From NCBI GenBank assembly GCA_002721105.1, contig PBJL01000026.1:5391-69390 (forward strand): DNA of 64,000 bases, in the 5' to 3' direction. Below the pieces are notes generated by a model, which saw only the letters and a list, made by a program, of their open reading frames with translations, was not told the DNA's origin and made no database searches. The position numbers and the translations under genes are program-made. The stretch's first letter is position 1. Each line of letters starts with the position of its first letter. Below are positions 1 to 8,178 of this stretch, piece after piece. The stretch comes from Acidiferrobacteraceae bacterium (GTDB lineage: Bacteria > Pseudomonadota > Gammaproteobacteria > Arenicellales > UBA868).

Positions 1-1083
1 TTTGGCTTCTCTAAGATTATTCGCAATATCACTTTGTAAAAAAGAATAGGTACCGGCTGAACCACAACACATATGTTGATCTTTTACCTCCGATATATTC
101 CATCCATTGCTCGCCAGGATCGTCTCAACAAGCCCATTAACTCGTTGGCCATGCTGTAGCGTGCAAGGAGAATGAAAAGCTACATGACGATGGTCTCCCC
201 ATTTTAAACCTAGCGGCTTTTCAGAGGCGACCACTTCACTTAAATCACGAACTATTGAACTCACTTTTAGAGCTTTTTCTGAATAAGCCTGGTCATCCAT
301 AAGCAATTGACCGTATTCGCGCACAGTAACTCCACAGCCACTTGCCGTCATAACAATAGCCTCACAGCCATTGACTATATCCGGCCACCACGCATCAATA
401 TTTTTGCGTGCTAATCTTTTAGCTTCAGCCGTCCCATCTAAATGCAAGCTCAGAGCACCACAACATCCGCTATTTGGTTTCACTAAAAGAGAAATTCCTG
501 CTTTATTAAGCACTTTCTTCGCGACTGTATTAATAGATGGGGCAATTGCTGGCTGCACACAACCATCCAAAAGTAACATGTAACGAGATCGTTTTATATC
601 CTCTGTTTTGCTTGGCGATCGATACGGTGGGATATGCTTTGCCCATCGGTTGGAGAGCGCAAGTTTAATTGGTTGAGCAATTAAAATCATAATACGAACC
701 ACTTTTGTTGAGACGAGTATTCTCCTCAACAAAAATCGTATTAACCGACTCTTCAATGTTCTAACTCGAGTTTCTTTTATGATTTCACGTCCAATTTCCA
801 ACAAGCGACCATACTTGACTCCCGACGGACAGGTAGTTTCACAAGCGCGACAAGTTAAACACCGATCAAGATGCTTATTAGTCAACCGAGAGGTAGCATT
901 ACCTTCAAGCATAGATTTCATTAGATAAATACGTCCTCGAGGACCATCGAGTTCATCGCCCAATAGCTGATACGTTGGACAAGTAGCATTACAGAAGCCG
1001 CAATGGACGCATTGCTGTACGATTTTTTTTGCCTCATTAGCAACTGCTAAATTTTTGTAACGATCAGCAATCTGAAGTTCCAC
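1..1083 (-). CDS. glcF: Glycolate oxidase iron-sulfur subunit GlcF (partial, 3' end outside window)
   Basis: Iron-sulfur subunit of the membrane-associated glycolate oxidase, which passes electrons from the GlcD/GlcE flavoproteins to the respiratory chain. Reading leftwards from 1083, 361 codons stay open to the window edge; the family is usually a little over 400 residues, so only the C-terminus is missing. Near the N-terminus are two ferredoxin-type clusters, CVHCGFCNATCP and CLTCRACETTCP, and further on two CCG motifs (SGCCGAL and MCCGSAG) typical of heterodisulfide-reductase-like domains. The start is GTG at 1083-1081, preceded by GGGAG at a good distance and lying three bases after the glcE stop. 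It is the third gene of a glcD-glcE-glcF operon. Confidence 0.93.
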   Translation of the reverse strand, partial: MELQIADRYKNLAVANEAKKIVQQCVHCGFCNATCPTYQLLGDELDGPRGRIYLMKSMLEGNATSRLTNKHLDRCLTCRACETTCPSGVKYGRLLEIGREIIKETRVRTLKSRLIRFLLRRILVSTKVVRIMILIAQPIKLALSNRWAKHIPPYRSPSKTEDIKRSRYMLLLDGCVQPAIAPSINTVAKKVLNKAGISLLVKPNSGCCGALSLHLDGTAEAKRLARKNIDAWWPDIVNGCEAIVMTASGCGVTVREYGQLLMDDQAYSEKALKVSSIVRDLSEVVASEKPLGLKWGDHRHVAFHSPCTLQHGQRVNGLVETILASNGWNISEVKDQHMCCGSAGTYSFLQSDIANNLREAK

Positions 1084-1086
1084 GAT

Positions 1087-2148
1087 TCAGAGCTCCCGAT
1101 ATAATCTGCCTGGATTAAGGATTCCAGCAGGGTCAAATGCTAGCTTGAGATTGTGATGCAGCGTAAACATTTGCTGACTGAGCGGATGCTCTACTTCCTC
1201 ACTACGGTCACCACCGCGGAATTTTGTCGCATGGCCGCCTAACTTTTCTGATAATCTATAAACGCTATCATCCTCATGTGGATATCTTGCCAACCAACGC
1301 AGGCCACCGCCCCACTCAATAAGAGATTTACCTGGCAATTTCAATGGATCAACCGCAGGTGGCACAATAATGCGCCACAAAATATTGGCCTTCTCAAAGA
1401 AAGGCAACTTCTGCTCTCGTAATTCTATCCAAAATTTTTCTGCATTTGGATCTTCTGTGCCACCGATTTCTTTTACTGCTGAGGTAACACTAGCTTCGGT
1501 TCCAGATAGTCGTATGCGTAATTCATTTTCAAAAAAGCATGTTCCTGTTATAGGTAATGGCTTACCTCCCAATTTATTCATCCAAGATATAGCTGTTTTC
1601 TCATCAACATCATAGATTTGAGTTCGCTCTTTCTGGGGAACCGGCAATACTTTAAACGACGCATCTAATATGAGTCCCAATGTGCCCATTGCACCAGCCA
1701 TTAATCGGGCGGCGTCATATCCAGCAACATTTTTCATCACTTGCCCTCCAAAACGAAGTATTTCACCACGACCATTTATGCATGTTATGCCCAACAAAAA
1801 ATCTCTCAAAGAACCGGCATAAGGTCTAGCAGGCCCTGAAAGGCCGCAAGCTATAGTTCCCCCAATGGAAGCTTCTGAATTGTAATTAGGTGGTTCGAAT
1901 GGCAACTGCTGCCCTGATCGATTAATTTCTTCTTGAATATCACTAATTAATGAACCACATTTCACTGTCAAACTCAATTCGGTAGGTTCATAACTAATTA
2001 TTCCAGCATGTTTTGAAACATCAATTGGTTCACCTATGGGCTGACGCCCCAGAAAATGCTTCGTATCGCTCCCTACGATACGCAAAAGAGTCAGAGACGA
2101 TTCGGCTTCACAAATAGCATCACTTAAACTTTGGGATAAATCTATCAT
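1087..2148 (-). CDS. glcE: Glycolate oxidase FAD-binding subunit GlcE
   Basis: Second flavoprotein subunit of glycolate oxidase, 353 residues, normal for GlcE. The N-terminal two thirds is a PCMH-type FAD-binding domain: IGGTIACGLSGPARPYAG and the segment MKNVAGYDAARLMAGAMGTLG are the usual FAD-contact motifs, and the C-terminus ends in the family's DPAGILNPGRL motif. GlcE resembles a shortened GlcD and is needed for an active complex with GlcD and GlcF. The ATG at 2148 lies 19 bases after the glcD stop, and the gene ends three bases before the glcF start, so the three are surely co-transcribed. Confidence 0.95.
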   Translation of the reverse strand: MIDLSQSLSDAICEAESSLTLLRIVGSDTKHFLGRQPIGEPIDVSKHAGIISYEPTELSLTVKCGSLISDIQEEINRSGQQLPFEPPNYNSEASIGGTIACGLSGPARPYAGSLRDFLLGITCINGRGEILRFGGQVMKNVAGYDAARLMAGAMGTLGLILDASFKVLPVPQKERTQIYDVDEKTAISWMNKLGGKPLPITGTCFFENELRIRLSGTEASVTSAVKEIGGTEDPNAEKFWIELREQKLPFFEKANILWRIIVPPAVDPLKLPGKSLIEWGGGLRWLARYPHEDDSVYRLSEKLGGHATKFRGGDRSEEVEHPLSQQMFTLHHNLKLAFDPAGILNPGRLYREL

Positions 2149-2167
2149 TAAAATGCTTTATCCATAA

Positions 2168-3622
2168 CTAAAAACGTTCCAAGTCAGGAAAACTTAAAGC
2201 CCCATTATGTACATGCATCCCATTTAGTTCGGCACACCGTGCCAGACTAGGAATTGCTTTGCCTGGATTTAAAATTCCCTTTGGATCAAATGCTCGTTTT
2301 AATGCGTGAAATTGAGCGATTTCCGCCTCTGAGAATTGGATGCACATCTGGTTCAGTTTCTCAACACCTACTCCATGCTCTCCGGTAATTGTCCCACCTG
2401 CCCGTATACACAACTCTAATATTTTACCGCCGAGTTCTTCAGTTTTTTGAAGTTCGCCAGGCTTGCTTGCGTCATAAAGTATTAAGGGGTGCAGGTTTCC
2501 ATCGCCAGCGTGAAAAACGTTAGCGACTGCCAATTCATATTCCCTGGATAGCGAATAGATTGAACGAAGAATGCTAGCCAATCGATATCTCGGTATAGTT
2601 CCATCGATACAATAATAGTCAGGCGAGATTCTTCCAACAGCAGGAAATGCACTCTTTCTTCCAGACCACAATCTTAGTCGATCATCTTCAGATTGCGATA
2701 CTCGAATTTCCGTTGCACCTTCGGAAATTAAAAGGTTCTGTACCTGTTCGACTTGCTGAGTGACATCTGATAACGGCCCATCTAGTTCACAAAGGAGTAT
2801 GGATGCTGCCTCAATTGGATACCCGCAAGCAATGAAATCTTCTGTTGCACGAATTGCTAAATTATCCATCATCTCTAATCCAGCCGGAAGAATGCCACTT
2901 GCTATGATTGATCCAACCGCGTTTCCTGCCGTCCCGATATCATCAAAAGCCGCCAATATTACCTGAGCGCTAGTTGGTTTTGGTAATAGACGAACGGTAA
3001 CCTCAGTGACAATTCCTAGTAATCCCTCAGATCCATTTAACAATGCCAAACAATCATATCCTGGCCAATCCAAACCCGCGCTCCCAAGTGAAATTTGCTC
3101 TCCATTTGCGAGCACAACATCTACTTTAAGGACATTGTGAACAGTTAGGCCATACTTCAAACAGTGAACACCGCCCGCATTTTCTGCTACGTTACCTCCG
3201 ATAGTGCAAGCAATCTGAGAAGATGGATCAGGAGCATAATAGAGACCGAAAGGAGCGGCGGCCTCGGATATCGAAATATTTCGCACCCCTGGCTGGACGC
3301 GGGCGATTCGATTAGCGGGATCAATTTCAAGTATCTTGTTAAAACGTGCCAAACTCAAAACTATACCTTCTTTCAAGGGTTTTGCTCCACCGGAAAGACT
3401 GGTACCTGCTCCACGGGCTACGACTGGAATTTCATGGGACATGCAAAATTTCAGAATTGCACTAATTTGACTAATTTCAGACGGAATAGCTACGGCAACT
3501 GGCAATTCTCTGTAAGCGCTAAGTCCGTCACATTCATACGGTCTCAATGTCTCCACATCAGTAACTAGGCGATCTTTTGAAAGAATTCGCTCTAGTTCAG
3601 TTATTAGTTGTGATGAGTGCAC
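2168..3622 (-). CDS. glcD: Glycolate oxidase catalytic subunit GlcD
   Basis: FAD-linked catalytic subunit that oxidises glycolate (and often D-lactate) to glyoxylate; 484 residues, typical for GlcD. Visible motifs are the PCMH FAD-binding core VARGAGTSLSGGA and IGGNVAENAGG, the VFHAGDGNLHP segment of the FAD-oxidase C domain, GEHGVGVEK near the C-terminus, and the final FDPKGILNPGK. The start is GTG at 3622-3620. It is first gene of the leftward glc operon and faces coq7 across a 167-bp divergent region holding a striking palindrome. No GlcC-type regulator lies next to it in this window. Whether glycolate, D-lactate or both is the main substrate cannot be told from sequence. Confidence 0.95.
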   Translation of the reverse strand: MHSSQLITELERILSKDRLVTDVETLRPYECDGLSAYRELPVAVAIPSEISQISAILKFCMSHEIPVVARGAGTSLSGGAKPLKEGIVLSLARFNKILEIDPANRIARVQPGVRNISISEAAAPFGLYYAPDPSSQIACTIGGNVAENAGGVHCLKYGLTVHNVLKVDVVLANGEQISLGSAGLDWPGYDCLALLNGSEGLLGIVTEVTVRLLPKPTSAQVILAAFDDIGTAGNAVGSIIASGILPAGLEMMDNLAIRATEDFIACGYPIEAASILLCELDGPLSDVTQQVEQVQNLLISEGATEIRVSQSEDDRLRLWSGRKSAFPAVGRISPDYYCIDGTIPRYRLASILRSIYSLSREYELAVANVFHAGDGNLHPLILYDASKPGELQKTEELGGKILELCIRAGGTITGEHGVGVEKLNQMCIQFSEAEIAQFHALKRAFDPKGILNPGKAIPSLARCAELNGMHVHNGALSFPDLERF

Positions 3623-3725
3623 TTAAATTTGGAATATCTTTCTAGATTAAATTACAAAACAGTATGCCACAGATTAAGGAATTTAGATTAAAAACCCAAT
3701 TTGGGTAGGATCTCATACTTGGGGG

Positions 3726-3741
3726 AAAATGACGTCATTTT
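3726..3741. promoter_or_regulatory. Perfect 16-bp palindrome, candidate operator
   Basis: AAAATGACGTCATTTT is identical to its own reverse complement. It sits in the divergent region about 100 bases upstream of the glcD start and about 50 bases upstream of the coq7 start. A second perfect palindrome, TAGAATATTCTA, follows at 3756-3767. Such symmetry between divergent genes suggests a dimeric regulator site; which protein binds is not known and no regulator gene is adjacent. Confidence 0.45.
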
Positions 3742-3789
3742 GATTTAGTTAGGTGTAGAATATTCTAGAACAACACAAACATTTTAATC

Positions 3790-4434
3790 ATGCCAACACG
3801 TTCTTATACGAAAACCGACCTAATCTTTCTCATCGCAGATGATGCATTAAGTACTTTATTCGGAAAACCCCGATCTTCGGATCGACCTAACCCAAGCGAC
3901 GGATTGACTGATCAATCTCTTTCTAATACAGGAAAAAAACAAAGCATCAGATTAATGCGAGTTAATCATTCTGGCGAAATATGCGCTCAAGCTCTTTACC
4001 GAGGTCAAGCATTGACAGCACGATCCAAATCAGTCAAAAGTCATATGATCCAAGCTTCCCGCGAAGAAAGCGATCATCTTGACTGGTGTCAACAGCGCTT
4101 GCAGTCTCTGGGAGGAGATGTAAGTATCCTTAACCCTGTATGGTATGCGGGGTCATTTTTTATGGGTTCAATAGTTGGAACAATTGGCGACAAATGGAGT
4201 CTAGGTTTCGTCGCAGAAACTGAGAACCAAGTAAAAACACACTTAGATGGCCACCTAAAGCGCCTCCCAAACGACGATATTGCAAGCCATGCAATTATAA
4301 AAACAATGATTGACGATGAATCTAATCATGCTACCAAAGCACTCCAAAATGGTGGAGTGAAGCTACCACACTACATAAAAACAGCTATGAAGTTTAGTAG
4401 CAAACTGATGAAAGCCACAAGTCACTGGATTTAG
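3790..4434 (+). CDS. coq7: 2-polyprenyl-3-methyl-6-methoxy-1,4-benzoquinone monooxygenase Coq7
   Basis: Di-iron hydroxylase for a late step of ubiquinone biosynthesis, converting demethoxyubiquinone to its hydroxylated form at the membrane. The 214-residue protein has the paired carboxylate-histidine ligand sets of the family: Glu63 in NHSGEI, Glu93/His96 in REESDHL, Glu in VAETENQVKTHL, and the final DDESNHA. The first 50 residues are a polar leader as in other proteobacterial Coq7 proteins. It stands alone on the plus strand. A short GC-rich hairpin follows the stop. Its presence argues for an aerobic ubiquinone-using proteobacterium; Coq7 is an alternative to the flavin enzyme UbiF. Confidence 0.95.
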   Translation: MPTRSYTKTDLIFLIADDALSTLFGKPRSSDRPNPSDGLTDQSLSNTGKKQSIRLMRVNHSGEICAQALYRGQALTARSKSVKSHMIQASREESDHLDWCQQRLQSLGGDVSILNPVWYAGSFFMGSIVGTIGDKWSLGFVAETENQVKTHLDGHLKRLPNDDIASHAIIKTMIDDESNHATKALQNGGVKLPHYIKTAMKFSSKLMKATSHWI

Positions 4435-4441
4435 TTTTAAC

Positions 4442-4466
4442 AGCGCTGCAAGCGCTCTCTTTCTCT
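4442..4466 (+). terminator. Weak terminator-like hairpin after coq7
   Basis: AGCGCT-GCA-AGCGCT forms a 6-bp GC-rich stem with a 3-base loop eight bases after the coq7 stop, followed by a pyrimidine tract (CTCTTTCTCT) rather than a clean T-run. It could end coq7 transcription before the B12 operon promoter. Confidence 0.35.
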
Positions 4467-4505
4467 AGCATTTGCAAAACGATTAGTATGAAATTTGATA
4501 ACTAG

Positions 4506-4534
4506 TTGACATCAACCCTGTAGAAGGCTAAATT
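4506..4534 (+). promoter_or_regulatory. Sigma-70 promoter of the B12 operon
   Basis: A consensus -35 TTGACA (4506-4511) is followed after exactly 17 bases by TAAATT (4529-4534), a fair -10. The predicted start of transcription near 4541 falls just before the cobalamin riboswitch, as expected for a riboswitch-led mRNA. Confidence 0.7.
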
Positions 4535-4544
4535 TCGCTTCGCT

Positions 4545-4745
4545 TGCTTTGGGTTCCGTGTATCACGTTCGTGACACGGTTAAACGGGAAGCCGGTGCAT
4601 GTGAGAAAAACTCCATAAACCCGGCACTGCCCCCGCAACGGTAAGTGAGAAAAGTTGGCTGTAGACCACTATGAATATTCATCATGGGAAGGTGTCAGCT
4701 TGAGACTGATTAATTAGTCTGCTCACGAGTCCGGAGACCGGCCCC
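4545..4745 (+). ncRNA. Cobalamin (AdoCbl-type) riboswitch aptamer
   Basis: The leader holds the classic B12-box elements in order: GGTTCCGTG with the paired ACACGGTTAAACGGGAA, then GCCGGTGC, the core CTGCCCCCGCAACGGTAA at about 4627-4644, and the closing GAGTCCGGAGACCGGCC at about 4728-4744. This aptamer binds adenosylcobalamin or related cobalamins and lowers expression of the genes downstream. It precedes btuF by about 110 bases. Class and length fit Rfam-type cobalamin riboswitches, although I could not run a covariance model. Confidence 0.93.
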
Positions 4746-4763
4746 CAGTAATCAAATTTAACC

Positions 4764-4850
4764 CACTGCGGGGGGCGGTGAGGGGCGATAAAAAAGTCCT
4801 TGCTCGGTATAAGACCCCGCTTTATTAGCACACGGGTGGTGTGCAAGGAG
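4764..4850 (+). promoter_or_regulatory. Riboswitch expression platform and btuF ribosome-binding site
   Basis: CACTGC (4764-4769) pairs with GCGGTG (4775-4780) around a GGGGG loop. That loop is complementary to the CCCCC loop at 4630-4634 inside the aptamer, which is what the known L5-L13 kissing interaction needs. GCGGGG of this element could instead pair with CCCCGC near 4815-4820. A second hairpin, GCACAC/GTGTGC (4828-4844), directly abuts the AAGGAG ribosome-binding site (4845-4850), seven bases from the btuF ATG. There is no T-run, so control of translation looks likelier than termination. Confidence 0.65.
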
Positions 4851-4857
4851 ATTTTTT

Positions 4858-5745
4858 ATGAAACAATTGTTTAGCGCCCTAATCGGTTTGGTATTTGTAA
4901 TAGGCATCTCATCTAAATCCATGGCGGAAATACAAGCTATAGATGATACCGGCGTGACCGTAACGATAAGTGCCCCAGCGACAAGAATCATTAGTTTGGC
5001 GCCCAATTTGACAGAGATACTTTTTCATATCGGCGCAGGATCAGAAATCGTCGGAGTAGTGGAGTACAGTGATTTCCCTGCTGAAGCCCTTGAAATTGCC
5101 CAAATTGGTGCGAGCAATCAATTTGATATTGAAAAAATCCTATCACTTGAACCAGATTTGGTCGTAGCATGGGAAAGTGGAAATCCAACCGAGGATCTAT
5201 TGCAGCTCGAAAAACTCGGACTTACTATTTTCCGTACGGAATCTAGAAATCTTGAGGATATTGCATCGCTGATGCGAAGACTTGGAATGTTAACTGGAAA
5301 TAAATCTTCAGCTGATACTCTTGCTGACAATTTTTTGGATGGTACGAATGCCGTGCGGGACTCCTACCACCAAAGAGAAAATCTTCGGGTCTTTTATCAA
5401 ATTTGGAGCGATCCTATCTATACGCTTAACGGGCAACATTTAATTAGCCGACTGATCGAGCATTGTGGTGGCACAAATATTTTTTATGAAGTTGAGGTAC
5501 TTGCACCAGTAGTATCCACAGAATCCGTTATTGAGCGGGATCCTGAAGTGATTGTAGCTGGCGGATACGCAGGCGAAACCCCTGAATGGTTAGGTGATTG
5601 GAACCAATGGTCAAGTATCAGTGCGGTAACTAATAATCACTTATATACAGTCAACACTGATCAAATTAGTCGTATGGGTCCAAGAATTCTGCCTGGAATG
5701 CGAGAATTATGTGAAGCAATTGATAAAGCCAGAGTTTCTAATTAG
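4858..5745 (+). CDS. btuF: Periplasmic cobalamin-binding protein BtuF
   Basis: Substrate-binding protein of the B12 ABC importer, 295 residues. Residues 1-23 form a signal peptide ending at SMAE. The mature part shows the helical-backbone metal/B12-binding fold: RIISLAPNLTEILFHIGAG is the family signature, and the final MGPRILPGMRELCEAI motif is also conserved. It would deliver cobalamin, imported across the outer membrane, to BtuCD. It starts at the ATG at 4858 behind AAGGAG and heads the riboswitch-controlled operon. No btuB outer-membrane receptor is present in this window. The close relation to haem and siderophore binders makes the B12 call depend partly on context, which here is strong. 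Confidence 0.92.
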   Translation: MKQLFSALIGLVFVIGISSKSMAEIQAIDDTGVTVTISAPATRIISLAPNLTEILFHIGAGSEIVGVVEYSDFPAEALEIAQIGASNQFDIEKILSLEPDLVVAWESGNPTEDLLQLEKLGLTIFRTESRNLEDIASLMRRLGMLTGNKSSADTLADNFLDGTNAVRDSYHQRENLRVFYQIWSDPIYTLNGQHLISRLIEHCGGTNIFYEVEVLAPVVSTESVIERDPEVIVAGGYAGETPEWLGDWNQWSSISAVTNNHLYTVNTDQISRMGPRILPGMRELCEAIDKARVSN

Positions 5746-5789
5746 GCTCCCAACTGCCACTGAAAAACTAAAGTGGACACAAAATACAG

Positions 5790-6797
5790 ATGCAAGGCGA
5801 ACGGCTAAAGCAAGTTATCTGGTTGCTTCCAATTCTCACTATAGCGTCTCTAGGGGTAGCGCTAAGCCTGGGAAGTGCTGAAATCGACTGGCGGCAAGTA
5901 TTGATTACTATGCAGTCAGGTAAAGAAACTTTCGACCATACAGTCGTTATGCAATTGAGACTACCGAGAGCCGCGAGCGCATTTGTAGTTGGAGGAATGC
6001 TTGCAATGGCAGGGGTATTAATGCAGGTATTACTAAGAAATCCACTCGCTGACCCTTATGTCCTAGGTATTTCAGGTGGAGCTGCAGTAGGAGCGCTAAT
6101 AGCTATCCTTTTGGGATGGCAATCTGGTTTAATTTCGAGCGCGGCTGCACTAGGCGCAATGTTATCGATGGGCTTAGTGTTCTTTTTGTCACGAGGCTCT
6201 GGGGATTGGTCACCAACACGTTTACTTTTGACTGGCGTTGTTATGGCTGCTGGCTGGGGCGCTGGTATTAGCTTCATCTTGTCAGTTAGCCCTTCATCGC
6301 ATCTTTATAGCATGCTTTTCTGGTTGATGGGCGACTTCAATGATGCGTGGCCGGGCTTTAGTAGAACTCTTCTCCTAGTAACTAGTCTTTTTGTTACCCT
6401 ACTGTTTGCTCGCCCTCTCAACCTTCTAGCGGTTGGTGAACTCCGCGCGAAATCTTTAGGAGTAAATACACTTTTCTTGCGACTTGGAATCTACGTATTA
6501 GCAAGCATGCTCACAGCGGCTGCAGTCACGCTCGCCGGCACTATAGGTTTTGTGGGCTTAGTGGTCCCGCACATGACGCGACTAATAGCAGGCTCTGACC
6601 ACAGGATTCTACTGCCTGCAGCTACAATCATAGGAGGTGTACTCTTAGTGCTCGCTGAGACCCTTTCACGCACCATACTTGCTCCACGTCAACTTCCAGT
6701 AGGTGTCATCACTGCTTTTATTGGAGTACCGCTATTTCTATATCTTCTTCGCCGCGGACTCCGTCGCGCCGCCACAAATGCTAACCAAAAATTATGA
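5790..6797 (+). CDS. btuC: Cobalamin ABC transporter permease BtuC
   Basis: Inner-membrane permease of the FecCD/BtuC family, 335 residues and highly hydrophobic, consistent with about ten transmembrane helices. Family motifs include RLPRAASAFVVGGMLAMAGV, NPLADPYVLGISGGAA, GELRAKSLGVN (coupling-helix region contacting the ATPase) and GFVGLVVPHMTRL. It starts 44 bases after btuF and its stop overlaps the btuD start by four bases (ATGA), a sign of translational coupling. The riboswitch upstream supports cobalamin as the substrate over siderophores. Confidence 0.93.
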   Translation: MQGERLKQVIWLLPILTIASLGVALSLGSAEIDWRQVLITMQSGKETFDHTVVMQLRLPRAASAFVVGGMLAMAGVLMQVLLRNPLADPYVLGISGGAAVGALIAILLGWQSGLISSAAALGAMLSMGLVFFLSRGSGDWSPTRLLLTGVVMAAGWGAGISFILSVSPSSHLYSMLFWLMGDFNDAWPGFSRTLLLVTSLFVTLLFARPLNLLAVGELRAKSLGVNTLFLRLGIYVLASMLTAAAVTLAGTIGFVGLVVPHMTRLIAGSDHRILLPAATIIGGVLLVLAETLSRTILAPRQLPVGVITAFIGVPLFLYLLRRGLRRAATNANQKL

Positions 6798-7552
6798 AAA
6801 CACATAGCTTGACCGTAACTATTGGGGCTACTACCGCATGCCATAGTCTTTCTTTAGGATTTGAAACAGGACAAGTATGGTCCGTCTTAGGGAGAAATGG
6901 TGTAGGAAAATCAACACTTCTAAAAACTCTGGCTGGACTTAGGACATCAAATGCTGGCTCGATAACTATTGATGGTGATTTGCTAGACAATATTCCACGA
7001 AAATTAAGGGCTCAAACGATCGGCATTCTCTTTCAAGAACAAGATCCTACCTTCCCGGCTACTGTACTTGAAACAGTGTTAACGGGCCGACATCCCTGGT
7101 TGTCTCCATTTCGTGGTGAAGAAAAAAAAGATATTGAAATGGCGCTTAATGAGTTAAGTCGGATGGACTTAGAAGGGATGGAACATCGGACATTGGACTC
7201 TCTTTCAGGAGGAGAAAGACGACGGGTAGATCTCGCTGCGCTAATCCTACAAGACACAAGGCTACTTTTGCTAGATGAGCCAGTCAATCATCTTGATCTT
7301 CATTATCAAGTCGAAGTTCTCGGCCGGTTGATCAATAATTGGCGTGATCAAAATCGAACGGTAATTATGGTAATGCATGATATCAATCTCGCTCTTAGGT
7401 TCAGTGATCATCTTCTATTACTTTTTGGCGATGGTGAGTGCGCTTATGGCAGCGCGTCTCAATTAGCGACAGAACAGAACTTCAGTCGGTTGTATGGCTA
7501 TCCTCTAAGTCGACATCTAGCTAATGGTAGCCACTTCTTTATTCCCGCCTAA
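6794..7552 (+). CDS. btuD: Cobalamin ABC transporter ATP-binding protein BtuD
   Basis: ATPase of the B12 importer, 252 residues. It has Walker A GRNGVGKST (Lys39), signature LSGGERRRVDLAALIL, Walker B LLLLDEPVNHLD and the switch histidine in VMHDINLAL. Two copies would energise a BtuC dimer. Its ATG overlaps the btuC stop. A 107-bp A+T-rich gap follows before cobU, so the cobalamin synthesis genes may be a continuation of the transcript or have a further promoter. Confidence 0.93.
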   Translation: MKTHSLTVTIGATTACHSLSLGFETGQVWSVLGRNGVGKSTLLKTLAGLRTSNAGSITIDGDLLDNIPRKLRAQTIGILFQEQDPTFPATVLETVLTGRHPWLSPFRGEEKKDIEMALNELSRMDLEGMEHRTLDSLSGGERRRVDLAALILQDTRLLLLDEPVNHLDLHYQVEVLGRLINNWRDQNRTVIMVMHDINLALRFSDHLLLLFGDGECAYGSASQLATEQNFSRLYGYPLSRHLANGSHFFIPA

Positions 7553-7659
7553 CAAACAATATTAATTAGCGCTCAATTTTTATATGATCTTTTACACCCG
7601 CTAAATCAACAAATACAATATTTTTCTATTTTTACAGCATTGACCCCAATTAATAACTA

Positions 7660-8178
7660 ATGATTACGCTAATATTAGGTGGCGTTCGAGCTGGAAAAAG
7701 CAGGTTTGCTGAAAAGTTAGCGAGCGAAAAAAATCTTTGTGTGGTGTATGTTGCGACTGCTACACCAACTGATGATGAAATGTCTTTGCGAATAAAAAAT
7801 CACCGCGAAAAACGAAACAAAAATTGGATTACTATCGAAGAGCCGATATCCATCTCAGGAATTATTGAAAATCATAATCATGATAAATGCATCATAGTAG
7901 ACTGCTTAACTTTATGGATGACAAATCTTTTATTAGCACCTGACGATAATAGCCTTGATGAAGAAAAAAAGAGGCTTATGCATTGCTTAAAGAAAACTAA
8001 GTCTCATGTTTTTCTCGTCAGTAACGAAACTAATTCCGGAGTAATACCAATAGATCCACTTTCCCGACGTTTCTGTGATGAGATTGGATTTCTCCATCAG
8101 CAAATCGCTAATATTTCAGACAATGTTATTCTTATGGTTGCAGGTTTACCGCATATTATCAAAGGAACTAACAGATAA
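7660..8178 (+). CDS. cobU: Adenosylcobinamide kinase / adenosylcobinamide-phosphate guanylyltransferase CobU
   Basis: Bifunctional enzyme that phosphorylates adenosylcobinamide and then transfers GMP to give adenosylcobinamide-GDP. The 172-residue protein begins with the P-loop LGGVRAGKSRFAE (residues 6-18) and has the family motifs YVATATPTDDEM, RIKNHREKRNKNW, DCLTLWMTNLL and VSNETNSGVIP. Its length matches CobU/CobP. The TAA stop overlaps the cobT ATG as TAATG. It opens the nucleotide-loop-assembly half of the operon. Confidence 0.93.
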   Translation: MITLILGGVRAGKSRFAEKLASEKNLCVVYVATATPTDDEMSLRIKNHREKRNKNWITIEEPISISGIIENHNHDKCIIVDCLTLWMTNLLLAPDDNSLDEEKKRLMHCLKKTKSHVFLVSNETNSGVIPIDPLSRRFCDEIGFLHQQIANISDNVILMVAGLPHIIKGTNR

